DNA from: Gallionella sp.
Lineage (GTDB): Bacteria; Pseudomonadota; Gammaproteobacteria; Burkholderiales; Gallionellaceae
Direction: 5' to 3'
Assembly (NCBI GenBank): GCA_017880865.1
Contig: JADGRL010000002.1
Coordinates: 1 to 64,000, forward strand
DNA: 64,000 nt
Both the position numbers and the translations under genes were made by a program. Below, one piece after another: positions 1 through 7,692 of this stretch. The notes beneath the pieces were generated by a model that saw only the letters and a program-made list of their open reading frames with translations, had not been told where the DNA came from and made no database searches. Within the stretch, counting starts at the first letter, position 1; every line of letters begins with the position of its first letter.

Positions 1-92
1 CACTCCTTCCCATCCCGAACAGGACAGTGAAACGACTCCGCGCCGATGATAGTGTGGATTACCCATGTGAAAGTAGGTCATCGTCAGACTCC
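1..92 (+). rRNA. rrf: 5S ribosomal RNA, 3' part (gene begins before the window)
   Basis: The first 92 bases match the 3' two thirds of bacterial 5S rRNA: CCCGAAC, AGTGAAACG, CGCCGATGATAGTGTGG and the GTGAAAGTAGGTCATCGTCAGACTCC tail are the usual loop B, loop C/E and helix I landmarks (quoted here in pieces). The 5' part lies outside the window. It is the end of an rRNA operon reading rightwards and is followed at once by a terminator. Confidence 0.93.
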
Positions 93-100
93 TTACAAAC

Positions 101-132
101 AAAAAGCCCATCCGGAAACGGTTGGGCTTTTT
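101..132 (+). terminator. rho-independent terminator of the rRNA operon
   Basis: AAAAAGCCCA pairs perfectly with TGGGCTTTTT, and an inner CCG-GAAA-CGG closes on a GNRA tetraloop. A T run follows. It sits about 10 bases after the 5S 3' end. Confidence 0.9.
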
Positions 133-233
133 GCTTTGCTCAAAATATAGCTCGATGACCTGCTTGAACGCAGCGCGAGACCTCAAGTGAGAATGTCGCT
201 GGTTATCAGGACAGACGTCAGACTCTTTACAAT

Positions 234-269
234 CAAAAACGCCCCTCCAGAAATGGTGGGGCGTTTTTG
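234..269 (+). terminator. second rho-independent terminator
   Basis: CAAAAACGCCCC pairs with GGGGCGTTTTTG around a 12-base spacer. Just before it, at about 216-238, is a near copy of the 5S tail (CAGACTCTTTACAATC against CAGACTCCTTACAAAC at the true 5S end). This suggests a leftover tail of a second 5S copy. It could also serve the convergent gene at 299-703. Confidence 0.8.
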
Positions 270-298
270 CTTGTGACTAAATGCACTATTGAACTGAC

Positions 299-703
299 TT
301 ACTTATAATCGCGCAACTCAGGAGGTGTGTCGTCATGATCGCCATGTGGTTCGTGATCGTAGGCTTTAACAAACACTTCGCGCTCATTCTTTTTGGTGGT
401 GTGGGCAGGAATGTCCAGGTTGTGGCAGGCGGTATCCTCGCAATAATAAATCACCTGGCGTCCAATATTGTGCAGCGGGCTGTGGTCGAGGAGGAATCCT
501 TCTGCAGTCAGACCCTCTTCCAAACCATTGAGCGTGTAGTGGCGCAAGTTGTAAGTGACACGCAATGTGTTCGGAGAATGGCCATATTCAACCTTGCAGT
601 TTGGCAACCCGGATAAAAGCTTGTGGGCACGGGCTATCTGTCCGGGTGGCTCGGCACTGAATACGATATCGCGTTGTTTAATCAGTTCAATGGGATCAAT
701 CAT
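299..703 (-). CDS. hypothetical protein with His/Asp-rich tail
   Basis: A 134-residue protein that I do not recognise. There is no signal peptide or membrane segment. Residues 10-75 alternate beta/alpha in a way that could form a small ferredoxin-like (HMA-type) fold, but there is no CxxC metal site. The C-terminal tail contains YDHEPHGDHDD, a possible metal-binding or disordered end. It starts 21 bases downstream of the ctpA stop on the same strand and could be the last gene of the gpmI-envC-ctpA operon. Coding status is supported by length, position and a clean start; function is open. Confidence 0.6.
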   Translation of the reverse strand: MIDPIELIKQRDIVFSAEPPGQIARAHKLLSGLPNCKVEYGHSPNTLRVTYNLRHYTLNGLEEGLTAEGFLLDHSPLHNIGRQVIYYCEDTACHNLDIPAHTTKKNEREVFVKAYDHEPHGDHDDTPPELRDYK

Positions 704-723
704 GTTGACCTCGCGGCAAACAA

Positions 724-2121
724 TTATTTGCCTTTTAGTATTTGCATTCCTTTGAGAAGATTCAATGCCTGATTCAGTTGGTAGTCGTTCTTGGACCCAA
801 ATTCAGCAGGTGCAATTTTTGACATTTCTTCTTTTGTATCAGGTGGAGTAAGCGTGCTCTTGATTGCACTACGTGGTTTTTCATCCGACGGTTTGTCGTT
901 GATCAAGTGCTTGTCCAGATCAGCTTCACGAAGGCGGAACAGGCCGCTGTCACGCCCGGCGGAGGCCGGATCTTCGACCAGAATATCGGGCACGATACCC
1001 TTGGCTTGAATGGAACGTCCCCCCGGTGTGTAATAACGCGCCGTGGTGAGTTTGATCCCGGTGTTGTTACCCAGTGGCAATACGGTTTGCACGGAACCCT
1101 TGCCGAAAGTTTGTACGCCCATGATGACTGCACGCTTGTGATCTTGCAGCGCACCAGCAACAATTTCGGATGCGGATGCGGAGCCGGCATTGACCAGAAC
1201 GACCAGTGGTACGCTTTTGATAGATTCGGGTACGGTTTTCAGGTAATCATTCCCGCCATTGCCGTGCAGATAATTTTCAGGGTTGGCGGTCAGGCGCATT
1301 TTGGCATCTTCAGTGCGGCCTTCGGTGTAGACCACCAGCGCGTCCTTGGGCAGAAAAGCGGAGGATACGGCGACCGCGCCGGTCAAGAGTCCGCCCGGAT
1401 CATTGCGCAAATCGAGTACCAAGCCCTTCAACGGCCCCTGGTTTTGCTTAACCATATTCTCGAGCGCGGTGGCGAGATTTTCGCCGGTCATCTCCTGGAA
1501 CTGGGTGATACGGACAAAACCATAGCCAGACTCCAGCAGTTTGGACTTCACGCTTTGCACCTTGATGACGGCGCGTACCAAGGTAATCTCGAGCGGCTTG
1601 GGTTCATCCTTGCGAATAATGGTCAGAAGGATTTTGCTGCCCGGCTTGCCGCGCATGCGTTTAACCGCATCGTTCAGTGCCATACCCTTGATCAGCGTAT
1701 CATCCAGTTTGATGATGAAGTCGCCACTTTTGATGCCGGCATGATAGGCCGGGGTGTCTTCAATCGGCGAGATGACTTTTATAATGCCATCCTCCATGCC
1801 GACTTCGATACCGAGCCCGCCGAATTCACCATGCGTGCCTTCTTGCAACTCCTTGAAAGCTTCCTTATCGAGGTACGCGGAATGCGGATCTAAACCGTTC
1901 AACATGCCAGCGATAGCGTCAGTGATCAATTTTTTGTCGGTGACCGGTTCGACGTAGTCGCTCTTGATGCGACCGAAAACTTCGGAGAACGCGCGCAGTT
2001 CCTCGATAGGTAGCGGTGTTGCGAGTGTTTCCTTGTCGGCTACCGCAGCGAAATGCAGGCTGACAGACACGCCCGCAACCAAACCCAAACCGATTAAACC
2101 CGCTTTTTCAAGAAGACGCAT
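724..2121 (-). CDS. ctpA: S41-family C-terminal processing peptidase
   Basis: A 465-residue periplasmic serine protease that trims or degrades envelope proteins from their C-termini. An N-terminal hydrophobic segment (residues 8-28) acts as signal or anchor. A PDZ domain follows (about 95-175, containing the GLGIEVG carboxylate-binding loop). The peptidase core carries the catalytic Ser in AGSASASEI and the general-base Lys in TFGKGSVQT, so the Ser-Lys dyad is intact. Length is normal for the family. The gene starts 13 bases after envC ends, and the gpmI-envC-ctpA order is conserved in many proteobacteria, which suggests one transcript tied to cell-wall remodelling. Confidence 0.93.
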   Translation of the reverse strand: MRLLEKAGLIGLGLVAGVSVSLHFAAVADKETLATPLPIEELRAFSEVFGRIKSDYVEPVTDKKLITDAIAGMLNGLDPHSAYLDKEAFKELQEGTHGEFGGLGIEVGMEDGIIKVISPIEDTPAYHAGIKSGDFIIKLDDTLIKGMALNDAVKRMRGKPGSKILLTIIRKDEPKPLEITLVRAVIKVQSVKSKLLESGYGFVRITQFQEMTGENLATALENMVKQNQGPLKGLVLDLRNDPGGLLTGAVAVSSAFLPKDALVVYTEGRTEDAKMRLTANPENYLHGNGGNDYLKTVPESIKSVPLVVLVNAGSASASEIVAGALQDHKRAVIMGVQTFGKGSVQTVLPLGNNTGIKLTTARYYTPGGRSIQAKGIVPDILVEDPASAGRDSGLFRLREADLDKHLINDKPSDEKPRSAIKSTLTPPDTKEEMSKIAPAEFGSKNDYQLNQALNLLKGMQILKGK

Positions 2122-2134
2122 AATTCCCTCAATA

Positions 2135-3307
2135 TTATTTTGTTGCCAGCCACTTTATGGGGTCGAGTGGCTTGCTTTCATGTCGCAATTCAAAGTATAA
2201 ACCGAAATCCTCATTGCCGCCGCTATTCCCGACGGTCGCGATGGTGTCCCCGCCGCGCAGCACATCACCGACCTGTTTGTAGAGCGTCTCGTTGTTGCCA
2301 TACAAGCTCATGTAGCCCTTGCCGTGATCGATAATTAACAGGTTGCCAAAGCCGCGCAGCCAGTCAGCAAACACCACCTGTCCGGCAGCAACCGCTTTGA
2401 CAGCTTGCCCGCCGGAAGTTCTAAGAAAAAGCCCCTTCCATTGCACTGTACTGTCGGGTCGCGGCGTACCGAAACGATTGGTGATCACACCTTTGACGGG
2501 CAGCGTCAGCTTGCCTTTTAGCTGGTCGAACGGATTACCGTCAAAGCGATTGTCCGGTACTTCGTCGTTGCGGAGCAGCGATGTTGATTTTGGATGGGCA
2601 ACAATTTTAGACAATTTGTCGATCAGTTCTGAAAGACGGCCTTCATCGCGTTGCAGGTGTGTGATCTCGCGGCGTTGCTGGTGTAGTCGGTGCGAGATTT
2701 TTCCCAGCATATGTCGCCGAGAATGTTGTTCCTTCTCCAGGTTCGTTTTTTGTGCGGCTTGTTCCGAGCGTAACGAGGCCAACTCGGTGCGTTGTTCGCG
2801 AGTGGACAAGCTGACGTCATTCAGCGTGGCAAGATTTTTGCGCAACCTGGTGAGCAAGATTGCGCGGCTGCGTGCGATGTATTGGTAATAGCGTAAATCG
2901 CGAGAGGCCTGATTCGGGTCACGATTGTTAAGTAGCAGTTTGAGATATTCCTGCTTGCCGCCGAGATATTGCTGATAAAGCAAATTGCCGAGCAAAGCCT
3001 GCTGCGTTGCCATGTCGGTGCCCAGTTTCCGTTGCTGATCTTGCAGTTTGCCGAGTTTCTGATCTGCGGAATATTGGCGTGCGGCGAGCTCGGCAAGTTT
3101 GCGATTGCTGTTGCTGATTGCACGTTCGGATTCACGCAATGCGTCAGCGGCTTCGGTTTTTGACTCGCTGGTTTTATCCATGTCGTGTTGCACCGCCGCG
3201 ATGCGCTTGCGCAAATTTTCAAGCTCGTCCTGTTGGCTGGCATAGGCCACGTTGACCAAGGTCAAACAACATAAGGCCAGCGAAAGAAAGCGCGCGACTA
3301 AAATCAC
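2135..3307 (-). CDS. envC: EnvC-type murein hydrolase activator (degenerate M23)
   Basis: A 390-residue exported protein: signal peptide (1-23), a long coiled coil (about 25-250), and a C-terminal LytM/M23 domain (about 280-388). The zinc ligands of active M23 peptidases are replaced. The first His position is a Trp-Lys-Gly stretch, the middle YxH reads YGN, and the final HxH reads GLYFE. This matches EnvC, which does not cut murein itself but activates amidases at the division site. The start is a GTG at 3305-3307 that overlaps the gpmI stop (GTGA), implying translational coupling. No FtsEX genes are visible nearby. Confidence 0.9.
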   Translation of the reverse strand: MILVARFLSLALCCLTLVNVAYASQQDELENLRKRIAAVQHDMDKTSESKTEAADALRESERAISNSNRKLAELAARQYSADQKLGKLQDQQRKLGTDMATQQALLGNLLYQQYLGGKQEYLKLLLNNRDPNQASRDLRYYQYIARSRAILLTRLRKNLATLNDVSLSTREQRTELASLRSEQAAQKTNLEKEQHSRRHMLGKISHRLHQQRREITHLQRDEGRLSELIDKLSKIVAHPKSTSLLRNDEVPDNRFDGNPFDQLKGKLTLPVKGVITNRFGTPRPDSTVQWKGLFLRTSGGQAVKAVAAGQVVFADWLRGFGNLLIIDHGKGYMSLYGNNETLYKQVGDVLRGGDTIATVGNSGGNEDFGLYFELRHESKPLDPIKWLATK

Positions 3308-4842
3308 TGTATCTGAATCAAGCTGTGCCCAGTCATTTCCGCAGGTTGCGGCAAGCCCATCAAGGCCAGCAGGCTGGGAGCGAGATCGCGCAACGAACCA
3401 CTCTCGTTCAATCTAGCACGGCGGCCGATGTACAGGAAAGGCACCGGGTTCAACGTGTGTGCGGTGTGCGCCTGATGCGTGGCGCGGTCGAGCATTTGCT
3501 CGGCGTTGCCGTGATCGGCGGTGATGATGACTTCGCCGCCGATGGATTGCATCGCCTTGACCACGCGCCCGACGCAAACATCCAGCGCCTCGATGGCCAG
3601 TGTGGCCGCTGCCATATTGCCACTGTGCCCCACCATATCGCCGTTGGCAAAATTGCAGATGATGGCCTGATACTGGCGGCTCAAGATTGCGGCTTCGAGT
3701 TTATCCGTCACTTCGAATGCGCTCATTTCAGGCTGAAGGTCGTAAGTGGCGACCTTGGGTGAGGGCACCAGAATACGCTCTTCGCCCGGGTAGGGTTGTT
3801 CCCTTCCGCCGTTGAAGAAATAGGTGACATGGGCAAATTTTTCCGTTTCGGCGATGCGCAATTGCTTCAACCCCAGATTGGAAATATATTCGCCGAAGCT
3901 GTTGTGGATGGGCTCCTGGGTGTAAGCGCAGGGCAAATGAAAATCTTCGCCATAGCGGCTCAAGGTGACGAAGCTGGCCAGCTTCGGAAAGTAGGCGCGG
4001 GTAAATCCGCTGAATGATTCGTCTGTCAGCGCGCGGGTGATTTCGCGGGCTCGATCTGCGCGAAAGTTCATGAATATGACGACATCGCCCTCCAACATGG
4101 TCGCGGCTTGCGCGCCGTTGGGGACAATGGTGGTGGGTTTGACAAACTCGTCCGATTCGCCTCGGGCGTAAGCCAGCTCCAATCCGTCCTGCGCGTTGGT
4201 TGCGGTGAATTCGGCGCGGCCTTGGGTGAGTAATTCATAGGCGGGCTGCACACGTTCCCAGCGATTGTCTCGATCCATCGCGTAAAAGCGACCGACGATG
4301 CTGGCGATTTGGCCGATGCCCAATGCAGTGCATTTTTCCTGCAACGTTTGCAATGATTGCGCCGCACTCTTGGGCGGGGTATCACGCCCATCCAGAAGGG
4401 CATGTATATAAACTTTTTTCAAGCCGTTGCGGGCGGCCATTTCCAGCATCGCGAAAATATGGTTTTCATGGCTGTGGACACCGCCCGGGGATAGCAGTCC
4501 CATGATGTGCAAAGCGCTGCCTTTTTGTTTGGCCAGTGCTACCGCGTTGCTCAAGGCGGGATTCGTGTAGAAGCTGCCATCCTCGATCGCCACATCGACA
4601 CGGCTCAAATCCTGATACACCACACGCCCAGCACCGATGTTGAGATGACCGACTTCGGAGTTGCCCATCTGGCCTGAAGGCAGGCCGACAAATTTTTCAG
4701 AAGCGTTGATCAGCGTATGCGGATACTCGCGCCAAAGCGTGTCCCAGTTGGGTTTCTTGGCGGCAAGAATAGCGTTGTAATCGGCATCTTCACGGTAGCC
4801 GAAGCCGTCAAGAATAAGCAGCAGTACAGGGGTGACGTTCAT
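3304..4842 (-). CDS. gpmI: 2,3-bisphosphoglycerate-independent phosphoglycerate mutase
   Basis: A cytosolic glycolytic enzyme interconverting 3- and 2-phosphoglycerate with a di-manganese centre. From the ATG at 4842 the protein has 512 residues, standard for the family. The N-terminus LLILDGFGYR carries the first metal-binding Asp. QMGNSEVGH holds the phosphorylated Ser, and ITADHGNAEQM gives the C-terminal metal ligands. The open frame extends 45 codons further upstream, but that extension has no family resemblance and runs toward the divergent ArsR gene, so the shorter start is used. It is first gene of gpmI-envC-ctpA. Confidence 0.95.
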   Translation of the reverse strand: MNVTPVLLLILDGFGYREDADYNAILAAKKPNWDTLWREYPHTLINASEKFVGLPSGQMGNSEVGHLNIGAGRVVYQDLSRVDVAIEDGSFYTNPALSNAVALAKQKGSALHIMGLLSPGGVHSHENHIFAMLEMAARNGLKKVYIHALLDGRDTPPKSAAQSLQTLQEKCTALGIGQIASIVGRFYAMDRDNRWERVQPAYELLTQGRAEFTATNAQDGLELAYARGESDEFVKPTTIVPNGAQAATMLEGDVVIFMNFRADRAREITRALTDESFSGFTRAYFPKLASFVTLSRYGEDFHLPCAYTQEPIHNSFGEYISNLGLKQLRIAETEKFAHVTYFFNGGREQPYPGEERILVPSPKVATYDLQPEMSAFEVTDKLEAAILSRQYQAIICNFANGDMVGHSGNMAAATLAIEALDVCVGRVVKAMQSIGGEVIITADHGNAEQMLDRATHQAHTAHTLNPVPFLYIGRRARLNESGSLRDLAPSLLALMGLPQPAEMTGHSLIQIQ

Positions 4843-4942
4843 TGATGTAGAATATAAGCAGATGGTGATTGTTGGGAAGATGCATTTTAGACGAATTTGC
4901 CCTGTTTGGTGAGTGGCTTGACAGGGTATTTGGGATATACAT

Positions 4943-5275
4943 ATGGCAAACAAACTGATAGACAGAGACGAAGACATTCAACAGGCGGCGCAAGCAGTCA
5001 AGGCGATTGCGCATCCGTTGCGCTTGAAGATTTTATGCGTGCTCGGCGATCAGGAGGTTAGTGTGCAGGATATCGTGGAACAAGTCGGCACATCGCAAAG
5101 TAACATCTCGCAGCATCTGTCAATATTGCGCGACAAGGGAGTGTTGGCGACGCGCAAGGACGCGAATCGGGTTTTCTACCGCATTGGTGATTTGCGTACC
5201 CTGAAGCTGGTGGGGATGATGCGCGATGTATTTTGCAGCACGCAGAAAGCAGATATTGTTCTGCCAAAGGAATAA
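4943..5275 (+). CDS. ArsR-family winged-helix repressor
   Basis: A 110-residue DNA-binding protein. The ArsR/SmtB fold is plain: a helical lead with AIAHPLRLKIL, then a recognition helix region SQSNISQHLSILRDKGVL, then a wing with RVFYRIGD. The canonical ELCVCDL metal site is absent (EVSVQDI there), and the only late Cys is in FCST, so the inducer is unknown and may not be a metal. The gene is divergent from gpmI with 100 bases between the starts and ends 2 bases before the convergent rsmE stop. No strong Shine-Dalgarno precedes the ATG. Confidence 0.88.
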   Translation: MANKLIDRDEDIQQAAQAVKAIAHPLRLKILCVLGDQEVSVQDIVEQVGTSQSNISQHLSILRDKGVLATRKDANRVFYRIGDLRTLKLVGMMRDVFCSTQKADIVLPKE

Positions 5276-5277
5276 TC

Positions 5278-6006
5278 TTAAAAATCTCCCCACAGAGTTT
5301 GCAGCGCGGCGAGTCCGGCGATTGCGGCAGTCTCGGTGCGTAGCACGCGCGAACCGAGACGTATCGAGGTGAAGCCGCAGTGCAGCGCGGTAGAGCTTTC
5401 TGCTTGTGAAAACCCTCCTTCTGCGCCGATCAGCAACGTAGCTTTGCCCGGCGGTTTAGATTGACCATGTAATGAGGATGCACCCTCCGGCAGCAAAATA
5501 AATTTTGCGTCCGGAGTTGCCCTCGTTTGTTGCAACCACACCATGATATCCAGCGGCGCGTGGATCTTCGGTAACACATTGCGCCCGCATTGCTCGCAAG
5601 CAGAGATGACGACTTGTTGCCAATGTTCGAGTCGCTTTGCGGCGCGCTCGGCTGATAGTTTGGCCATGCTACGCTCGGTGTCGATCGGTTGGATTTCTGC
5701 GACTCCCAGTTCGGTCGCTTTCTGGATTACCCAATCCATTTTTTCGCTGCCTGAAAGCGCTTGGGCCAGCACGACCTGTAAAGAGGATTCGCGATTAATA
5801 TCGGTTGCAGTAAGGTCGGTGACGGTCACGCGCTTGCCGCTGAGATCGGCAATCAGCCCGTGGCACTCATTGCCGATGCCATCGAAGATTTCCACCGTAT
5901 CGCCCACCCGTAAGCGCAGTACACGCGAGGCGTGGTGTGCCGCATCCGGCGGCAGATCGAACGATCCGCTGAACGGCATAGGTGGAGGGCAGTAAAAACG
6001 TGGCAT
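5278..6006 (-). CDS. rsmE: 16S rRNA (uracil-1498-N3)-methyltransferase
   Basis: A 242-residue SPOUT-class methyltransferase that uses S-adenosylmethionine to methylate U1498 of 16S rRNA. An N-terminal PUA-like part (HHASRVLRLR, VEIFDG) is followed by the SPOUT knot with ATELGVAEI, the SAM-binding LLIGAEGGFS and LGSRVLRTETAA, all hallmark RsmE motifs. The ATG at 6006 (MPRFYCP) is chosen over one 15 bases upstream because family members begin with this M-R-F/Y pattern. The gene is convergent with the ArsR gene and has its own upstream region. Confidence 0.94.
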   Translation of the reverse strand: MPRFYCPPPMPFSGSFDLPPDAAHHASRVLRLRVGDTVEIFDGIGNECHGLIADLSGKRVTVTDLTATDINRESSLQVVLAQALSGSEKMDWVIQKATELGVAEIQPIDTERSMAKLSAERAAKRLEHWQQVVISACEQCGRNVLPKIHAPLDIMVWLQQTRATPDAKFILLPEGASSLHGQSKPPGKATLLIGAEGGFSQAESSTALHCGFTSIRLGSRVLRTETAAIAGLAALQTLWGDF

Positions 6007-6095
6007 GTTCAAGGGGCGCAATGAATGGGTGGTCGGCGTGATAATATACTGACTCTAAAAAAATCTCATCACAATTACTGATGCAACAATAAGCC

Positions 6096-6136
6096 ATCTG
6101 ACTTGGTTGGCAAGCTACACCCAACTTAAGTCAGTG
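6096..6136. repeat. imperfect hairpin in rsmE-redoxin intergenic region
   Basis: CTGACTTGGTTGG and CCAACTTAAGTCAG form an imperfect inverted repeat between the divergent rsmE and redoxin genes. Its left arm resembles the hairpin repeats at 53618 and 57120 (ACTTGGTTG / ACTTGGCTG). It may be a decayed member of that family; membership is tentative. Confidence 0.45.
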
Positions 6137-6273
6137 GTTATGCGTATGGTGGCTTAGTCAAAAGGCGGTCGTGTATAAACCATATCCCTTGGTATTCGGT
6201 AGCTTTTTCCCCTCATTTTGCCTGCGCACTTTAAAATGTGCGCAAAGGTTACGAAAAATTTCAGGAGCATGAA

Positions 6274-6828
6274 ATGGTCAGTCTGCAAACTCCGCTATGC
6301 GAATTTGGCTGGAAAGCCCGGGATTTCGATCTGCTGGGCGTGGACGGCAAGCGTTATAACCTGGCCGGGTCGCGCGGCAAGAATGGCCTGCTGGTGATGT
6401 TCATTTGCAATCACTGCCCTTATGTGAAATCTATTCGCGAGCGTATCATCCGCGATACGCGCGAGTTGCAGCAGCACGGCATCAACAGTATCGCCATCAT
6501 GTCGAATGATCCCGCCGAATATGCCGAAGATGGGTTCGATAATATGAAACTGGTCGCACAGCAATACAACTATCCGTTCCCTTATGTGTGGGATGAGACC
6601 CAGCAGATCGCCAAGGCATACGGTGCAGTCTGCACACCGGATTTCTTTGGATTCAACGCCAATCTTGAGTTGCAATATCGCGGCAGGCTGGATGCTTCGC
6701 GCAAGGAGAAGGTCGCTGAGGCGCCGCGCGATTTATTCAACGCGATGCTGCAAGTGGCGCAGACCGGACAGGGACCGCGTGAGCAGATCGCCAGCATGGG
6801 TTGTTCGATTAAATGGAAAGCGGCATGA
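6274..6828 (+). CDS. thioredoxin-like (redoxin/AhpC-TSA) protein with CNHC site
   Basis: A 184-residue cytosolic redoxin-fold protein. A CxxC active site lies at residues 45-48 (ICNHCPYV), followed by typical thioredoxin-fold elements and the cis-Pro-like region AVCTPDFFGF. This subgroup is widely annotated as thioredoxin family protein or peroxiredoxin-like; its substrate is not settled. The start MVSLQTP is preceded by AGGAGC at good spacing; a start 12 codons upstream has no ribosome site. Its last four bases overlap the next gene (ATGA), so the two are coupled. Confidence 0.85.
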   Translation: MVSLQTPLCEFGWKARDFDLLGVDGKRYNLAGSRGKNGLLVMFICNHCPYVKSIRERIIRDTRELQQHGINSIAIMSNDPAEYAEDGFDNMKLVAQQYNYPFPYVWDETQQIAKAYGAVCTPDFFGFNANLELQYRGRLDASRKEKVAEAPRDLFNAMLQVAQTGQGPREQIASMGCSIKWKAA

Positions 6829-7661
6829 ATCATCTGTCCAATAGTGGAAAACACGCGGCGGCTACCGGCATGGGCCCGCTGCTCAAGGCGGCCGTCGCGG
6901 CAGTCAAGCTGGTGACGGCGGAAGAAATCATGCCGCGTTATCTCAAGGTCGCGCATCAGCGCAAGAGCGACGGCAGTTTGTGTACCGAAGCGGACCTTGC
7001 CGCGCAAGGCGCATTGACCAAAAAACTGCAAGCCATCCTCAATGTGCCGGTACTGGGCGAAGAAATGGCCGTCGCCGAGCAACGTGCGCTGTGGGCGGCG
7101 GGCCATGATGGCCTTTGGTGCATTGACCCGATTGATGGCACGTCCAACTTCGTGCGTGGCCTGCCGTATTTCGCAGTATCCGTCGCGCTGTTGCGCGAAG
7201 GCCGCAGCGTGCTGGGAGTAGTGTATGACCCGGTAGCCAACGAGATGTTTGCCGCCGAGCATGAGCGCGGTGCCTTTTTGAATGGTGAAAAGCTGCTGGG
7301 TCGCGAGGCAGGGATTCCGCTGGAACAAGCTTTGGCTAGCGTCGATTTGAAGCGGCTCAAAAAGAAATTGGTCACGCAACTGGCGGCTCATCCGCCGTAT
7401 TCTTCGCAGCGCAACTTCGGTGCGAGCGCGCTGGACTGGTGCTACAGCGCCGTCGGTCGCTATGACATGTACTTGCATGGCGGACAACAGCTTTGGGATT
7501 ATGCCGCTGGCTCGCTTATTTTTCAGGAGTCGGGTGGTCATGCGTGTTGCATCGAGACCGATGATTTTGCACAAGGCGACATCTGGCAGCGTTCGGTGAT
7601 TGCCGCGCGGGATGAAAAGCTGTTCGAAGAATGGAAAAACTGGATACGGGCGCAGCAGTAA
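6825..7661 (+). CDS. inositol monophosphatase-family phosphatase
   Basis: A 278-residue member of the Mg/Li-dependent phosphatase superfamily. The metal-binding motif DPIDGTSNFV is intact, as are the upstream GEE (PVLGEEM) and the C-terminal WDYAAGSLIFQESGG signature. Possible substrates include inositol-1-phosphate, 3'-phosphoadenosine 5'-phosphate (CysQ-like) or histidinol phosphate; the sequence alone does not decide. A sulfate-assimilation role is imaginable given the cys operon in this window, but it is not adjacent. The start ATG overlaps the redoxin stop. Confidence 0.85.
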   Translation: MNHLSNSGKHAAATGMGPLLKAAVAAVKLVTAEEIMPRYLKVAHQRKSDGSLCTEADLAAQGALTKKLQAILNVPVLGEEMAVAEQRALWAAGHDGLWCIDPIDGTSNFVRGLPYFAVSVALLREGRSVLGVVYDPVANEMFAAEHERGAFLNGEKLLGREAGIPLEQALASVDLKRLKKKLVTQLAAHPPYSSQRNFGASALDWCYSAVGRYDMYLHGGQQLWDYAAGSLIFQESGGHACCIETDDFAQGDIWQRSVIAARDEKLFEEWKNWIRAQQ

Positions 7662-7692
7662 ATTTGCGGCGGTCAATCAAAAGGGTGGGTTC

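Noticed and set aside
907-1893. 328-codon plus-strand frame opposite ctpA
   Set aside because: Antisense shadow of a clear S41 protease gene; no family features.
6582-7676. 364-codon minus-strand frame opposite the redoxin and phosphatase genes
   Set aside because: Antisense to two well-supported coupled genes; no domain is recognisable.
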